64,000 nt of DNA from Mucilaginibacter sp. KACC 22063 (GCF_028736115.1 NZ_CP117877.1:2542001-2606000); one strand, 5' to 3'. Shown: positions 36,557-45,777, numbered from the stretch's first letter. Notes: generated by a model not told the origin, from the letters alone. Made by a program: numbers and translations.

Positions 36557-38344
36557 TTAATCCAGTTTCAATACAGCCATAAACGCCGATTGCGGTATTT
36601 CTACGTTACCAACCTGGCGCATACGCTTTTTACCTTTTTTCTGTTTCTCCAACAATTTACGCTTACGCGAAATATCACCACCATAACATTTAGCGGTTAC
36701 GTCTTTACGTAGGGCGCGTACGTTCTCGCGGGCAATAACTTTAGCACCGATAGAAGCTTGTATGGCAATTTCAAACTGCTGGCGCGGAATCAGCTCTTTC
36801 AGCTTTTCGCAGATCTTCTTACCAAAATCGTATGAGTTGCTACGGTGGATCAGTGATGATAGTGCATCCACAGGCTCACCGTTCAGGCGAATATCCAGAC
36901 GTACAAGATCAGACTGGCGGTAACCGATTTGGTGATAGTCAAACGAAGCATAGCCTTTAGAGATAGTTTTCAGTTTATCATAAAAGTCGAACACGATCTC
37001 GCCCATAGGCATTTCAAACACCAATTCTACACGGTCTGATGTCAGATAAGACTGATTGACAATTACACCACGTTTCTGTATACATAAAGACATTACCGGA
37101 CCAACAAATTCGGCTTTAGTAATGATGTTTGCTTTAATAAAAGGCTCTTCAACAAAGTCCATCTTGCTTGGATCGGGCAAGTCAGATGGATTGTTTACAA
37201 TCAGCTCTTCGCCTTTGGTGGTAAATGCAATGTACGACACGTTGGGGACGGTTGTAATTACCGTCATGTCGAACTCGCGCTCCAAACGCTCCTGGATGAT
37301 CTCCATGTGAAGCATGCCCAGGAAACCGCAACGGAAACCAAAGCCTAAAGCCGCAGATGATTCTGGTTCAAAAACCAAAGATGCATCGTTAAGCTGTAGT
37401 TTAGCCATTGACTCGCGAAGCTCTTCATAGTCTTCGGTATCAACCGGGTAAATACCGGCAAATACCATTGGCTTTACTTCTTCAAAACCCTGGATGCCTT
37501 CGGCTGCCGGACGCTCAACCAAAGTGATGGTATCACCAACTTTTACCTCGCGTGCCTCTTTAATACCAGAAATGATATAACCTACGTCGCCGGTTTTAAT
37601 GACATCTTTTGGCAGTGGATTAAGTTTCAATGTCCCTACCTCATCGGCAATGTATTCCTTACCGGTGGCCATGAATTTTACTTTGGTATTTTTACGGATC
37701 TCGCCGTTAACTACCTTGAAGTAAGCAATAATACCGCGGAAAGAATTAAATACAGAGTCGAAGATCAATGCCTGAAGCGGTGCTTCAGGATCACCTACCG
37801 GTGCCGGTACACGTTCAACAATGGCACGTAAAACATCATGCACACCCATACCCGTTTTACCCGAAGCAGCTAAAATTTCTTCACGCTTACAACCGATCAG
37901 GTCGACAATCTGGTCTTTCACTTCCTCTGGCATAGCACCCGGAAGGTCCATTTTATTCAACACCGGGATAATTTCCAGGTCGTTCTCTAAAGCCAGGTAA
38001 AGGTTTGATATCGTTTGCGCCTGGATACCTTGCGAAGCATCTACAATTAATAACGCACCTTCGCAGGCAGCTATAGAACGGGAAACTTCATAAGAAAAAT
38101 CCACGTGCCCCGGGGTATCAATCAGGTTTAATACGTAGTCCTGTCCATCCAGTTTATAGTTCATCTGAATGGCGTGACTTTTAATGGTAATACCACGCTC
38201 ACGCTCAAGGTCCATATCATCAAGCAATTGTGCTTGCGACTCGCGCTGAGTTACTGTAGCTGTATATTCTAATAACCTGTCGGCAAGTGTACTCTTACCG
38301 TGGTCGATGTGTGCAATAATGCAAAAATTACGAATGTGCTTCAT
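36557..38344 (-). CDS. lepA: Elongation factor 4 (LepA)
   Basis: A 595-residue ribosome-bound GTPase. ATG 38344 gives the standard start [20 protein letters not shown] with the P-loop at residues 10-19; the upstream in-frame extension to 38431 is not conserved and overlaps the promoter region. [16 protein letters not shown] and the EF4-specific C-terminal domain ([20 protein letters not shown], then [20 protein letters not shown]) are present. It probably heads the lepA-orphan-folD unit and is divergent from the fructosamine-kinase-like gene, with 72 bases between starts. Confidence 0.96.
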   Translation of the reverse strand: MKHIRNFCIIAHIDHGKSTLADRLLEYTATVTQRESQAQLLDDMDLERERGITIKSHAIQMNYKLDGQDYVLNLIDTPGHVDFSYEVSRSIAACEGALLIVDASQGIQAQTISNLYLALENDLEIIPVLNKMDLPGAMPEEVKDQIVDLIGCKREEILAASGKTGMGVHDVLRAIVERVPAPVGDPEAPLQALIFDSVFNSFRGIIAYFKVVNGEIRKNTKVKFMATGKEYIADEVGTLKLNPLPKDVIKTGDVGYIISGIKEAREVKVGDTITLVERPAAEGIQGFEEVKPMVFAGIYPVDTEDYEELRESMAKLQLNDASLVFEPESSAALGFGFRCGFLGMLHMEIIQERLEREFDMTVITTVPNVSYIAFTTKGEELIVNNPSDLPDPSKMDFVEEPFIKANIITKAEFVGPVMSLCIQKRGVIVNQSYLTSDRVELVFEMPMGEIVFDFYDKLKTISKGYASFDYHQIGYRQSDLVRLDIRLNGEPVDALSSLIHRSNSYDFGKKICEKLKELIPRQQFEIAIQASIGAKVIARENVRALRKDVTAKCYGGDISRKRKLLEKQKKGKKRMRQVGNVEIPQSAFMAVLKLD

Positions 38345-38416
38345 TGTAAGCTGCAAAAGTAGCGTTTTGCGCCGATAAATCAGATACGTAAAACTACAAA
38401 AGCTTACATTAGCCTT

Positions 38417-39301
38417 ATGGCACCAATGCAAGCTGTTTTAACTGATATAGAAAATAAATTATCGGTTGTATTAAAAGATAACGTTAAGATAAACAGCACA
38501 ACGGCCGTTAGTGGCGGCAGTATCAATCAGGCTTATTGCCTTGGAACCAACCAGGGTAAATTAATGCTGAAACAGAACAGTAAAGCTGCTTATCCGGATA
38601 TGTTTGCTTGCGAAGCTTTAGGTTTAGAAACAATAGGTGATACCAGGACGATTGCAGTACCGCAGGTAATACTGCAAAGTGATTTTGAAGATAAAAGTTA
38701 CCTGGTGATGGAGTGGATTGAAAGCCGGCGTGCAACTGAGAAAGGAGCAGAGCGCTTAGGTAGAAAACTTGCTCGAATGCATAAGCACTCGCATAGTGCA
38801 TTTGGTTTTAATAGCGATAATTACATGGGTTCAATGCGGCAATTTAATCAGAAGCACGAAACATGGTCTGCCTTTTTTGTAGAGCAGCGATTACAGCCAA
38901 TGGTTAAAGCTGCTATTGATAAAAATAAGCTTAACCTTACTGATTTAAAGAACTTTGAGTTATTATATCAAAAGCTAAACAACCTGTTTGACCAGGAAGC
39001 GCCTTCTCTTATTCATGGCGACCTGTGGAGTGGCAATTACTTAATAGCAACCAATGAAACGCCATACCTGATAGACCCGGCAGTTAGCTACGGCAACCGC
39101 GAGTTTGATATAGCCATGACTACCTTATTCGGTGGTTTTTCGCCCCGCTTCTACGAAGCTTATCAGGAAACTTTTCCTTTAAATGCAGACTGGCGACAAA
39201 GGATTGATTTATGGAATTTGTACCCTTTGCTGCTACACTTAAACTTGTTTGGATTGAGTTACCTTGGGCAGGTAAGGGACGCACTGGAGAGTTATATTTA
39301 A
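38417..39301 (+). CDS. Fructosamine kinase family protein
   Basis: A 294-residue cytosolic phosphotransferase with an aminoglycoside-kinase-like fold, expected to phosphorylate ketosamines (fructosamine or ribulosamine adducts) for deglycation. Motifs are [20 protein letters not shown] near the N-terminus, SYLVMEWIE in the hinge, and the catalytic loop [13 protein letters not shown] with the metal-binding [15 protein letters not shown]. The stop overlaps the convergent gene at 39298 by four bases. Confidence 0.88.
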   Translation: MAPMQAVLTDIENKLSVVLKDNVKINSTTAVSGGSINQAYCLGTNQGKLMLKQNSKAAYPDMFACEALGLETIGDTRTIAVPQVILQSDFEDKSYLVMEWIESRRATEKGAERLGRKLARMHKHSHSAFGFNSDNYMGSMRQFNQKHETWSAFFVEQRLQPMVKAAIDKNKLNLTDLKNFELLYQKLNNLFDQEAPSLIHGDLWSGNYLIATNETPYLIDPAVSYGNREFDIAMTTLFGGFSPRFYEAYQETFPLNADWRQRIDLWNLYPLLLHLNLFGLSYLGQVRDALESYI

Positions 39302-39747
39302 TTAATGATATCCCTAAATCTGCACAATTCGGCGACATAAATACCAAAATAAGTAAACTCATATTCGGTTGCCCATTTATTATCCTGATAAGATTCAACA
39401 GGCTGATCAATACATAACCTGAAAATGTTATAAGATAATAGCCTGTCAATAATAATATCTATTGCCGCTATACCAAGATTGAGCTTTTCAGCTAAGGTAT
39501 ATAAGCGGTACGTTACAAGATCTGGTGTTAAGGGATTGCATGCATCTCTTCTTTGCTTTTCGTCGTCAGATAGCGTTATTAATAAATCATTTTTTTCATC
39601 ATAATCATATTTATTAAACCTTTCTTGTGACAAAAGGTATTGCTGATAAGCCAAATCAATGATTAAAAAATCGTTATGAGTAAATGTTTTTAGTAAAACT
39701 TTACATTGTATATCAATTGTTTGTGTAAATGTTAAATGATTACTCAT
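39298..39747 (-). CDS. Hypothetical protein, partner of the Y-family polymerase gene
   Basis: A 149-residue, mostly alpha-helical, acidic protein with no recognised family, signal or membrane segment. ATG 39747 gives MSNHLTFTQTIDIQC; ATG 39765 is an alternative. It overlaps the polymerase 3' end by at least eight bases on the same strand, so it should be translationally coupled and fall under the palindromic operator ahead of the polymerase. It could be an accessory factor of the polymerase, by position only. Helical stretches such as DFLIIDLAYQQYLLSQERFN suggest protein interaction. Confidence 0.65.
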   Translation of the reverse strand: MSNHLTFTQTIDIQCKVLLKTFTHNDFLIIDLAYQQYLLSQERFNKYDYDEKNDLLITLSDDEKQRRDACNPLTPDLVTYRLYTLAEKLNLGIAAIDIIIDRLLSYNIFRLCIDQPVESYQDNKWATEYEFTYFGIYVAELCRFRDIIN

Positions 39748-41038
39748 ATCTCGGTATAGTTGCATAATCTAAATCTGTTAAATCTTTCACCGAACCAAAG
39801 CCGATCACGTCTTTAATTACGGTGTTGTCTGTCATTTCAACCGCACGCATAATTTTGTTGTAACCAAAGCGATCTTTAATGGCATGCATGGTTTTACGGG
39901 CAGTTTCTTTCTGGTCCATATCCTCAAACAGCGAATACAGCATGTGCCCGTTTTCAATAAAATCAGTCACGGCTATGCGGATGCTGGAGATCTGGTTGTT
40001 AAAAACAGGTGCAGATTTCGTTTTCTCCTCAAATTGGCTGATACGAAGCTTAATCATATTCATCAGGCTAATGGCATCCTGTACAGGTGTGGTAATGCGG
40101 AAACCATCTTCCCAACGGTCGCCGTTCACATAATGCAAACTAAAGCCTATGGCTTTGCAGTAAAACTTATGCCTAACCATCCGCTTTTCAAGCGTGCAGC
40201 AAAGTGTTAAAAACAGTTGCTGCATGTATTCAGGGTTCTCCCGCTTGTCTTTTGATACCTGGCGCATAGATTGCATACCTTTATAATCGTGCGCAACGAT
40301 ATTGGTCTCAATAAAATTTAAACGGTAATGCCAGTAAATACCTTCAATACTTTTAAATATGGCTTTAAGCTTTTGCGCCGATGTATAGCGCATTTCAAGA
40401 GGGGTGTTAACGCCATTACGTTCAAGCCGGTAGCACATTTGCTTGCCGATGCCTGGCAGGTCGCCAAGTTTTAGTTTTCGTAAAACATCATCAATATTAT
40501 CATGATCAATCACCTGCAGGCCATCACCTTTTTTCCCGATCACTGAACCAAGCTTAGCTAAAAAAGCATTGGGCGCAATACCTACAGAACAAGTGAGCCA
40601 ATCGCCAACCTCATTTAATATATCCTGCTTAATTTGCCGGGCAACCTTAACAGGGTCGGGGTGTACCAGTTTGTAGTCGGTAAGGTTTATGATTGCCTCG
40701 TCGATACTTTTCGGGACCACCTCCTGACAATAGCGCTGTAAAACAGAAATTATTCTAACATGAAATTCGCGGTAGCGTGTAGGGTTGCTTTCTATCGGAA
40801 CAAAGTCGGGGCAAAGTTCCATTACATCATTAAGGCGGGTTCCGGCTTTTATGCCGAGCGCTTTAGCCTCTTTAGATAAAGAGATCACACAGCCGTATTT
40901 GCCGGTATAAACACAAACACCAACAGGTCTGTTGCGCAGCCAGTAGTTAACCTGTTGCTCGCAACGGGCAAAGAAGCTGTCCATGTCTACAAAGAGTACA
41001 CGGGCTTCGGTTTTCGCATGTATCGAGTTTTGGTTCAC
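39740..41038 (-). CDS. Y-family DNA polymerase (DinB/UmuC-like)
   Basis: A 432-residue translesion polymerase. Metal-binding residues are D18 and D20 in LFVDMDSFFARCEQ and D113-E114 in KSIDEAIINL. The thumb has helix-hairpin-helix elements (KLGDLPGIGKQMCYRLERNG), and the little-finger domain follows (about 250-410). The start is a GTG at 41038; no ATG occurs before the first catalytic Asp. The normal steric-gate region reads SFFARCEQQV. A 23-bp near-palindrome and a -7-like box lie immediately upstream, so the mRNA would be almost leaderless. It lies after the terminator of the NtrC-type gene. Confidence 0.93.
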   Translation of the reverse strand: MNQNSIHAKTEARVLFVDMDSFFARCEQQVNYWLRNRPVGVCVYTGKYGCVISLSKEAKALGIKAGTRLNDVMELCPDFVPIESNPTRYREFHVRIISVLQRYCQEVVPKSIDEAIINLTDYKLVHPDPVKVARQIKQDILNEVGDWLTCSVGIAPNAFLAKLGSVIGKKGDGLQVIDHDNIDDVLRKLKLGDLPGIGKQMCYRLERNGVNTPLEMRYTSAQKLKAIFKSIEGIYWHYRLNFIETNIVAHDYKGMQSMRQVSKDKRENPEYMQQLFLTLCCTLEKRMVRHKFYCKAIGFSLHYVNGDRWEDGFRITTPVQDAISLMNMIKLRISQFEEKTKSAPVFNNQISSIRIAVTDFIENGHMLYSLFEDMDQKETARKTMHAIKDRFGYNKIMRAVEMTDNTVIKDVIGFGSVKDLTDLDYATIPRYE

Positions 41039-41045
41039 AAAACAA

Positions 41046-41068
41046 ATTTGCTAATAATATTAGCAAAT
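41046..41068. promoter_or_regulatory. Repair-type operator copy 1 (Y-family polymerase)
   Basis: Perfect 10-bp inverted arms ATTTGCTAAT and ATTAGCAAAT around a 3-base centre; core CTAA-N5-TTAG. It ends eight bases before the GTG start and overlaps a -7-like CAAATTTG (41043-41050). It is the same 23-mer family as the sites at 43153 and 55018. Confidence 0.8.
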
Positions 41069-41082
41069 AGCAAGTCAATTTA

Positions 41083-41117
41083 TGTAAAAAAAGAAAAGGG
41101 GCTTATTCGCCCCTTTT
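41083..41117 (-). terminator. Terminator whose loop contains the NtrC-type stop codon
   Basis: On the minus strand AAAAGGGGC pairs with GCCCCTTTT and is followed by CTTTTTTT. The TAA stop (41103-41105) is in the 6-nt loop. Confidence 0.9.
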
Positions 41118-42500
41118 TAATCCGTACTTTTCTATTTTGCTATACAAGTGACTTCGTTGTATGTCAATGTCATCAGCAGTTTTTGATACGTTCCAGTTGT
41201 TTTTTTCCAGTTTGAACTTGATGTACTCACGTTCTGCATGGTCCTTATATTCCTGGAAGTTCTTGAACTGATCGAAATCTGTCTGCGGTGCGGTTGCTGT
41301 AATTTCGCCACCAGAGCCAATCGTTGCTGCTGTAACCGGGGCAGATGGATTAGCAAAGGCCTTTACATCACCATCGGTAATTACCTTGTCGCTCAGGATG
41401 ATTAAGCGCTCAACCATATTGCGCAATTCACGAATGTTACCTGTCCACGGTAGGGCTTTAAGCGCTTCCATACCTGCTTCAGATACTTTTTTGACAGGCA
41501 TACCGTATTCACTGCAAATTTCTTCCAGGAAAGACTGTGTTAACAGTGGGATGTCTTCGCGGCGTTCTCCCAGTGGTGGCACATGGATCAGGATCACACT
41601 TAAACGATGGTACAAGTCCATCCGGAAATTGCCTAATTCAATCTCTCTTAAAAGGTCTTTGTTGGTTGCCGCAACAACGCGAACGTCAACCTCAATTTCC
41701 TTTTCGCCACCTACCCGGGTTATTTTGCTTTCCTGCAAGGCACGTAATACTTTAGCCTGTGCCGAATGGCTCATGTCGCCAATTTCATCAAGGAATAAAG
41801 TACCACCACTTGCCGATTCAAACTTACCGATACGCTGTTTTACAGCTGAGGTAAATGAACCCTTTTCATGTCCGAAAAGCTCACTTTCAATTAATTCTGA
41901 AGGAATAGCCGCACAGTTTACTTCTATAATAGGAGCGTTAGCCCGGTTTGATTTTTCGTGTAACCAGCGTGCCACCAGTTCTTTACCGCTACCATTGGCA
42001 CCGGTAATTAATACACGGGCATCAGTAGGGGCAACGCGATCAATGGTTTCTTTGATTTTAACGATAGCCTGCGAGTTACCTAATATTGGGCGTACTTTAG
42101 AAACCTTACGTTTTAAAGTTTTTGCCTCGGTTACCAAACTGCCGCGGTCAAGCGCGTTGCGTACGGTAATTAATAAACGGTTAAGATCAGGTGGTTTTGA
42201 TATAAAATCGAAGGCGCCTTTTTTACTTGCTTCCACGGCTGTTTCAACGGTGCCGTGGCCAGATATCATTATAAACGGTAGATCGGGTTTAATGGTCAGG
42301 CCTTCGGTTAATACCTCCATGCCGTCCATGCGGTTCATTTTAATATCACACAGTACAAGGTCATAACTATTATTGCGGATCATTTGTAACCCATCAATAC
42401 CGTTATCTACATCTTCTACTTCGTAATCTTCGTATTCAAGAATCTCTCTGAGCGTGTTGCGGATAGCGCGCTCGTCATCAATAATCAGGATTTTAGCCAT
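41103..42500 (-). CDS. Sigma-54-dependent response regulator (NtrC family)
   Basis: A 465-residue DNA-binding activator of RpoN promoters. The receiver domain (1-120) has acidic D8-D9 and the likely phosphorylation site D52. The AAA+ domain has Walker A GANGSGKE (167-174) and FLDEIGDMS as Walker B. The sigma-54 contact loop reads GSFTSA (214-219) where GAFTGA is usual; the key Phe and Thr are kept. A Fis-type helix-turn-helix ends the protein (WNVSKTADDIDIQRSHLYSK). No histidine kinase lies nearby. Whether it acts on the sigma-54-like elements of the export locus is unknown. Confidence 0.93.
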   Translation of the reverse strand: MAKILIIDDERAIRNTLREILEYEDYEVEDVDNGIDGLQMIRNNSYDLVLCDIKMNRMDGMEVLTEGLTIKPDLPFIMISGHGTVETAVEASKKGAFDFISKPPDLNRLLITVRNALDRGSLVTEAKTLKRKVSKVRPILGNSQAIVKIKETIDRVAPTDARVLITGANGSGKELVARWLHEKSNRANAPIIEVNCAAIPSELIESELFGHEKGSFTSAVKQRIGKFESASGGTLFLDEIGDMSHSAQAKVLRALQESKITRVGGEKEIEVDVRVVAATNKDLLREIELGNFRMDLYHRLSVILIHVPPLGERREDIPLLTQSFLEEICSEYGMPVKKVSEAGMEALKALPWTGNIRELRNMVERLIILSDKVITDGDVKAFANPSAPVTAATIGSGGEITATAPQTDFDQFKNFQEYKDHAEREYIKFKLEKNNWNVSKTADDIDIQRSHLYSKIEKYGLKRGE

Positions 42501-42582
42501 GCTTGGTCTAATTCGGGTAAATGTTCTATGAGTGCTAATTTAGATATTTGTATAGAAAAACAAACACTTGGCAAATTGTTTT

Positions 42583-42622
42583 AAAATAAAAAAATAACCC
42601 TCTCGTTTTTACGGAAAGGGTT
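42583..42622 (-). terminator. rnpB terminator
   Basis: On the minus strand AACCCT pairs with AGGGTT, extended imperfectly by CGT/ACG, and is followed by a long T-rich tail ending in TTTTTTT and TTTT. Confidence 0.75.
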
Positions 42623-42639
42623 AAAAACCAGCAACAAAA

Positions 42640-43004
42640 CTATAAGCCGGGTTCTGTTTGCCTAAAGGCAATTCTATCATTAATCTGGGCCGGGCATTGC
42701 TGCCAGGCTCTATCAACCTACCCATCCTGACCATGTTGCCGAAGCAACATATAAAAGCGAGCAGCTTTAAATTCAGGACCTATTTGGTTTTTCAACTCCT
42801 GAGGTTTACCGCAATCCCGGTCGCCCGGAAAAGCCGTGAGCTCTTACCTCACGTTTTCACCCTTACCCGTAAACGGGCGGTATATTCTCTGTGGCACTGG
42901 CTGTCGCCGGCTGGTACGGCGCCTTCCCGTTAGGAAGCAGGATGCTCTGTGTTGCCCGGACTTTCCTCTATCCCGGCAAAAGCCGAAACAGCGATAGAAC
43001 GTTT
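42640..43004 (-). ncRNA. rnpB: RNase P RNA, bacterial type A
   Basis: The catalytic RNA that matures tRNA 5' ends. On the minus strand the conserved core is visible: GAGGAAAGTCCGGGC near the 5' end, the stretch around AAGGGTGAAAACGTGAGGTAA in the middle, and GATAGAATTGCC with ACAGAACCCGGCTTA near the 3' end. The 5' end is set by a perfect -7 box TACTTTTG at 43012-43019; the 3' end (about 42640) is approximate and followed by a terminator. Length is about 365 nt, normal for the class. Confidence 0.93.
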
Positions 43005-43011
43005 TGTGCTG

Positions 43012-43019
43012 CAAAAGTA
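43012..43019 (-). promoter_or_regulatory. -7 promoter box of rnpB
   Basis: TACTTTTG on the minus strand matches TAnnTTTG exactly, eight bases before the assigned RNA 5' end. The 160-odd bases from here to 43184 otherwise hold AT-rich sequence and the repair-type operator at 43153. Confidence 0.7.
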
Positions 43020-43152
43020 CGCTTTTATATTGAGTGATTAAAGCCTCACCTAAATCCTCTCCCTTGGAGAGGACTTTAATATTCTTCTCCTAAATATTAA
43101 GCCACAAGTTCTTTACAACTTTCTGCTCTCAAATATTTAGTTCATTTATTTT

Positions 43153-43175
43153 ATTTGCTAAAATAATTAGTATTT
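43153..43175. promoter_or_regulatory. Repair-type operator copy 2 (radical SAM gene)
   Basis: ATTTGCTAAAATAATTAGTATTT has the core CTAA-N5-TTAG with the same spacing as copies 1 and 3, and the left arm ATTTGCTAA identical to copy 1. It overlaps the -7 box TATTTTTG at 43171-43178, which lies six bases before the ATG. Confidence 0.7.
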
Positions 43176-43178
43176 TTG
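43171..43178 (+). promoter_or_regulatory. -7 box of the radical SAM repair operon
   Basis: TATTTTTG matches TAnnTTTG exactly. With a transcription start five to seven bases on, the mRNA would begin at or next to the ATG at 43185. Confidence 0.6.
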
Positions 43179-43184
43179 ATTTAT

Positions 43185-44441
43185 ATGAATGCGGACAGGA
43201 TAACGGAGAAGTTGAATATTTTAGCGGATGCTGCAAAATATGATGTATCATGTGCATCAAGCGGCAGCAAGCGTAAAAATAAAGATAAAGGTTTAGGTAA
43301 TGCCAGCAACGGGATATGCCATACTTATACCGAAGATGGTCGATGCGTATCATTACTTAAAATTTTATTAACCAACTTTTGCATTTATGACTGTGCCTAC
43401 TGTGTTTCGCGAAAAAGTAACGACATAAAACGGGCGGCATTTACTGTGCAAGAGGTAGTGGACCTGACCATCAACTTTTACCGCCGTAATTATATAGAGG
43501 GCTTATTTTTAAGTTCGGGTATATTTAAAGATGCCGACTATACAATGGAACGCCTTGTGCTGGTGGCGAAAAAGCTGCGTACCGAGCATAACTTTAACGG
43601 TTATATCCATTTAAAATCTATTCCCGGTGCAAGTGATGAGCTAATGCGCGAAGCCGGTTTATATGCCGACCGCCTGAGCGTTAATTTAGAGATGCCTACA
43701 GAAGAAGGCTTAAAACTATTGGCACCTGATAAGAACCGGCAGGAAATGATAAAGCCGATGGGCTTTCTTAAAAATGAGATCATTTTACGAACTGAGGAGA
43801 AGAAGCTTTTTAAGAAAGCGCCGATGTTTGCCCCGGCCGGGCAAAGCACACAGGTAATTATAGGTGCCACACCAGAAACCGATCAGCAGATACTAACTAC
43901 TTCAGATCAGTTCTATAAAAATTATAAACTCAAAAGGGTTTATTACTCGGGGTATGTACCTGTTTTGAGCGACAGCCGTTTGCCTGCATTAAATACAAGT
44001 GTACCTATGGTACGCGAGAACCGGCTTTACCAGGCCGATTGGTTAATGCGTAATTATTATTTTAATGTTGATGAAATTGTAAATCCCAATAATCCGCTTC
44101 TGGACTTGGATATCGACCCTAAATTGAGTTGGGCATTACGAAATATGCAGGTGTTTCCATTAGATATTAACCGGGCCGATCTGCAAATGATTTTAAGGGT
44201 GCCGGGTATTGGTTTGCAGTCGGCTCATAAAATAGTGGCTGCCCGCCAGTTTAACCATTTAAACTGGGAGCAACTAAAAAAGATTGGTGTGGCTGTTAAT
44301 AGGGCGCGTTATTTTATTACCTGTAAAAGCCCTAAATACGAACGTCGGGATTTAACAGCAACAGCCATTAAACAATATATCTTGGCCGAATCGCAGAGTA
44401 AGTATTTAAAAAATATACCCAATCAGTTAAATCTGTTTTAA
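43185..44441 (+). CDS. Putative DNA modification/repair radical SAM protein (TIGR03916 type)
   Basis: A 418-residue radical SAM protein. ATG 43185 is preferred over an upstream TTG. The cluster motif is C66-X3-C70-X2-C73 (CIYDCAYC), and GNASNGICHTYTEDGRC precedes it. A C-terminal helix-hairpin-helix (LRVPGIGLQSAHKIVAARQ, near 325) suggests DNA binding. The family is known for obligate pairing with TIGR03915 proteins, some fused to uracil-DNA-glycosylase-like domains, which suggests DNA base repair; its reaction is undescribed. The partner gene follows two bases later. An operator resembling that of the Y-family polymerase lies upstream. Confidence 0.9.
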   Translation: MNADRITEKLNILADAAKYDVSCASSGSKRKNKDKGLGNASNGICHTYTEDGRCVSLLKILLTNFCIYDCAYCVSRKSNDIKRAAFTVQEVVDLTINFYRRNYIEGLFLSSGIFKDADYTMERLVLVAKKLRTEHNFNGYIHLKSIPGASDELMREAGLYADRLSVNLEMPTEEGLKLLAPDKNRQEMIKPMGFLKNEIILRTEEKKLFKKAPMFAPAGQSTQVIIGATPETDQQILTTSDQFYKNYKLKRVYYSGYVPVLSDSRLPALNTSVPMVRENRLYQADWLMRNYYFNVDEIVNPNNPLLDLDIDPKLSWALRNMQVFPLDINRADLQMILRVPGIGLQSAHKIVAARQFNHLNWEQLKKIGVAVNRARYFITCKSPKYERRDLTATAIKQYILAESQSKYLKNIPNQLNLF

Positions 44442-44443
44442 GT

Positions 44444-45199
44444 ATGACCACACTGATATACGACGGATCTTTTGAAGGTTTGCTTACGGCAGTGTATGAA
44501 GTTTATGCACATAAACTTACGCATGTACGGATGCAAAAAGGGGAGTGGCATAATACTGCACTATTTGAAAACGTGATGAAGGTGGTTACTGACAATAACC
44601 GTGCATCGCGTGTATTGAAAGGCTTAAAAGAAAAGTTGACACCGATGGGCCTGCAACGTTTGTATGCTGCGCATCTGGCAGAGATGGACGGCGAGGATGA
44701 TAATTTGATGGGTTACATCCGCTATGTTTTTGATGCAAACCAAAATATAGAAGAGGACTATGGTAATAAATATGTGATGCGCGTTTCTGAAATTGTACGG
44801 ATGGTACGCCGTGAAAAGCACCGCATGGAAGCCTTTGTCCGTTTCCAGGAGTTGAAGGATAGAACTTTTTATTCGGCCATTGAGCCGGATTTTAATGTGC
44901 TGCCTTTGTTGATTAAACATTTTAAAAGCCGCTACGCCGATCAGCGCTGGATTATTTATGACATTAAACGCAGCTACGGTATTTACTATGACCTGCACGA
45001 TACGCAATTTATCTCGCTTGATTTTGCCACTATTAATCCGGGAAATGCCATATCTGTTTACAATGAAAACGAAGGCATGTATCAATCATTATGGCAAAAT
45101 TATTTTAACAGCGTAAACATTCCGGCACGTAAAAATACTAAGCTCCATTTAAGGCATATACCAAAACGTTACTGGAAACATCTGACAGAAAAAATTTAA
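44444..45199 (+). CDS. TIGR03915-type DNA metabolism/repair protein
   Basis: A 251-residue protein, the expected partner of the radical SAM protein. It begins with the family opening MTTLIYDGSFEGLLTAVYEV and has REKHRMEAFVRFQELKDRTF and YADQRWIIYDIKRSYGIYYD, typical of the family. No uracil-DNA glycosylase domain is fused, so it is the short form. It has no signal peptide. It is separated by two bases from the radical SAM gene, so the pair is an operon. The molecular function is not established; DNA lesion processing is the family-level inference. Confidence 0.88.
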   Translation: MTTLIYDGSFEGLLTAVYEVYAHKLTHVRMQKGEWHNTALFENVMKVVTDNNRASRVLKGLKEKLTPMGLQRLYAAHLAEMDGEDDNLMGYIRYVFDANQNIEEDYGNKYVMRVSEIVRMVRREKHRMEAFVRFQELKDRTFYSAIEPDFNVLPLLIKHFKSRYADQRWIIYDIKRSYGIYYDLHDTQFISLDFATINPGNAISVYNENEGMYQSLWQNYFNSVNIPARKNTKLHLRHIPKRYWKHLTEKI

Positions 45200-45322
45200 T
45201 TTAAATTATTCTTTCTGATAATCAAATAGATAAATATTATTTGATAGATATTTGATTTTTTTACTTGACACGTATTGGTATTTAATCCGATATTGTAATC
45301 ATCAACAACGACGTACTTTGAC

Positions 45323-45777
45323 AGCCTTGAGAATTTGAAAGTGAATCGGGTGAATCTTCGGAGGAACTAAAGATCACGGGAAGTCTCTAAGTTATACTGG
45401 AACAATCACTGCTCATTAAAGTGATTTTCAGAAAGTGTCCAATTCCTACGGTGATGTGTGGCGAAAGCAACAGATAGCCGGTTTGAAGAATTAACAAACT
45501 GAAATCATGTAGCACGAAATTACGCAAGTAGCATCTGCTAAAGTGAAGTAAATTACCAGAATAATTTAACAGAGGTATTGCAATTTAGACACCGTACTTT
45601 ACGGAGAACTGTGTAAAAACAAAGCAATGATCTTGTAAGTAAGTACCGCGTGCCGGTAAAGAAAAGCAGATCGGTCAGGATACATTAATCGTTTTGATGC
45701 TTTAATGATAGCTACGGCTAAGCATTGGAGTTTGAAACGGAGATCACTTGAACAAAGTCGGTCTCCGTTTTGCTTTT
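45323..45777 (+). ncRNA. Candidate structured RNA of unknown family (or long phoH leader)
   Basis: The 638 bases from 45200 to 45837 hold no plausible ORF. Perfect or near-perfect hairpins are AATCACT/AGTGATT (45404-45426), CGGTTTG/CAAACTG (45479-45501), CCGTA-CTT-TACGG (45592-45604), TACCG-CGTGC-CGGTA (45644-45658), CATTAA/TTAATG (45683-45707) and TAGC-TACG-GCTA (45709-45720, a cUACGg tetraloop). A GC-GAAA-GC tetraloop lies at 45461 and a TC-TTCG-GA tetraloop near 45356. A strong terminator ends it. A possible promoter is TTG (45293) with TACTTTG (45314). It matches no tmRNA, 6S, SRP or riboswitch I can recognise. The boundaries are estimates. Confidence 0.6.
45735..45777 (+). terminator. 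Terminator of the candidate structured RNA
   Basis: Perfect 9-bp arms AAACGGAGA (45735-45743) and TCTCCGTTT (45762-45770), followed by TGCTTTT. It lies 60 bases before the phoH ATG, so it could end an independent RNA or act as an attenuator. Confidence 0.85.

Noticed and set aside
41386..42366. 326-codon ORF on the plus strand opposite the NtrC-type regulator
   Set aside because: It is exactly antisense to a gene with clear domains, its translation has low-complexity Ser/Arg/Leu composition and no motif, so it is a codon-usage shadow.
42501..42560. Fourth copy of the repair operator ahead of the NtrC-type gene (GCTAATTTAG)
   Set aside because: The halves CTAA and TTAG are only one base apart rather than five, and there is no -7 box in register.
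45323..45777. tmRNA
   Set aside because: No tRNA-like ends, no T-loop motif and no recognisable tag reading frame with the usual resume codon.
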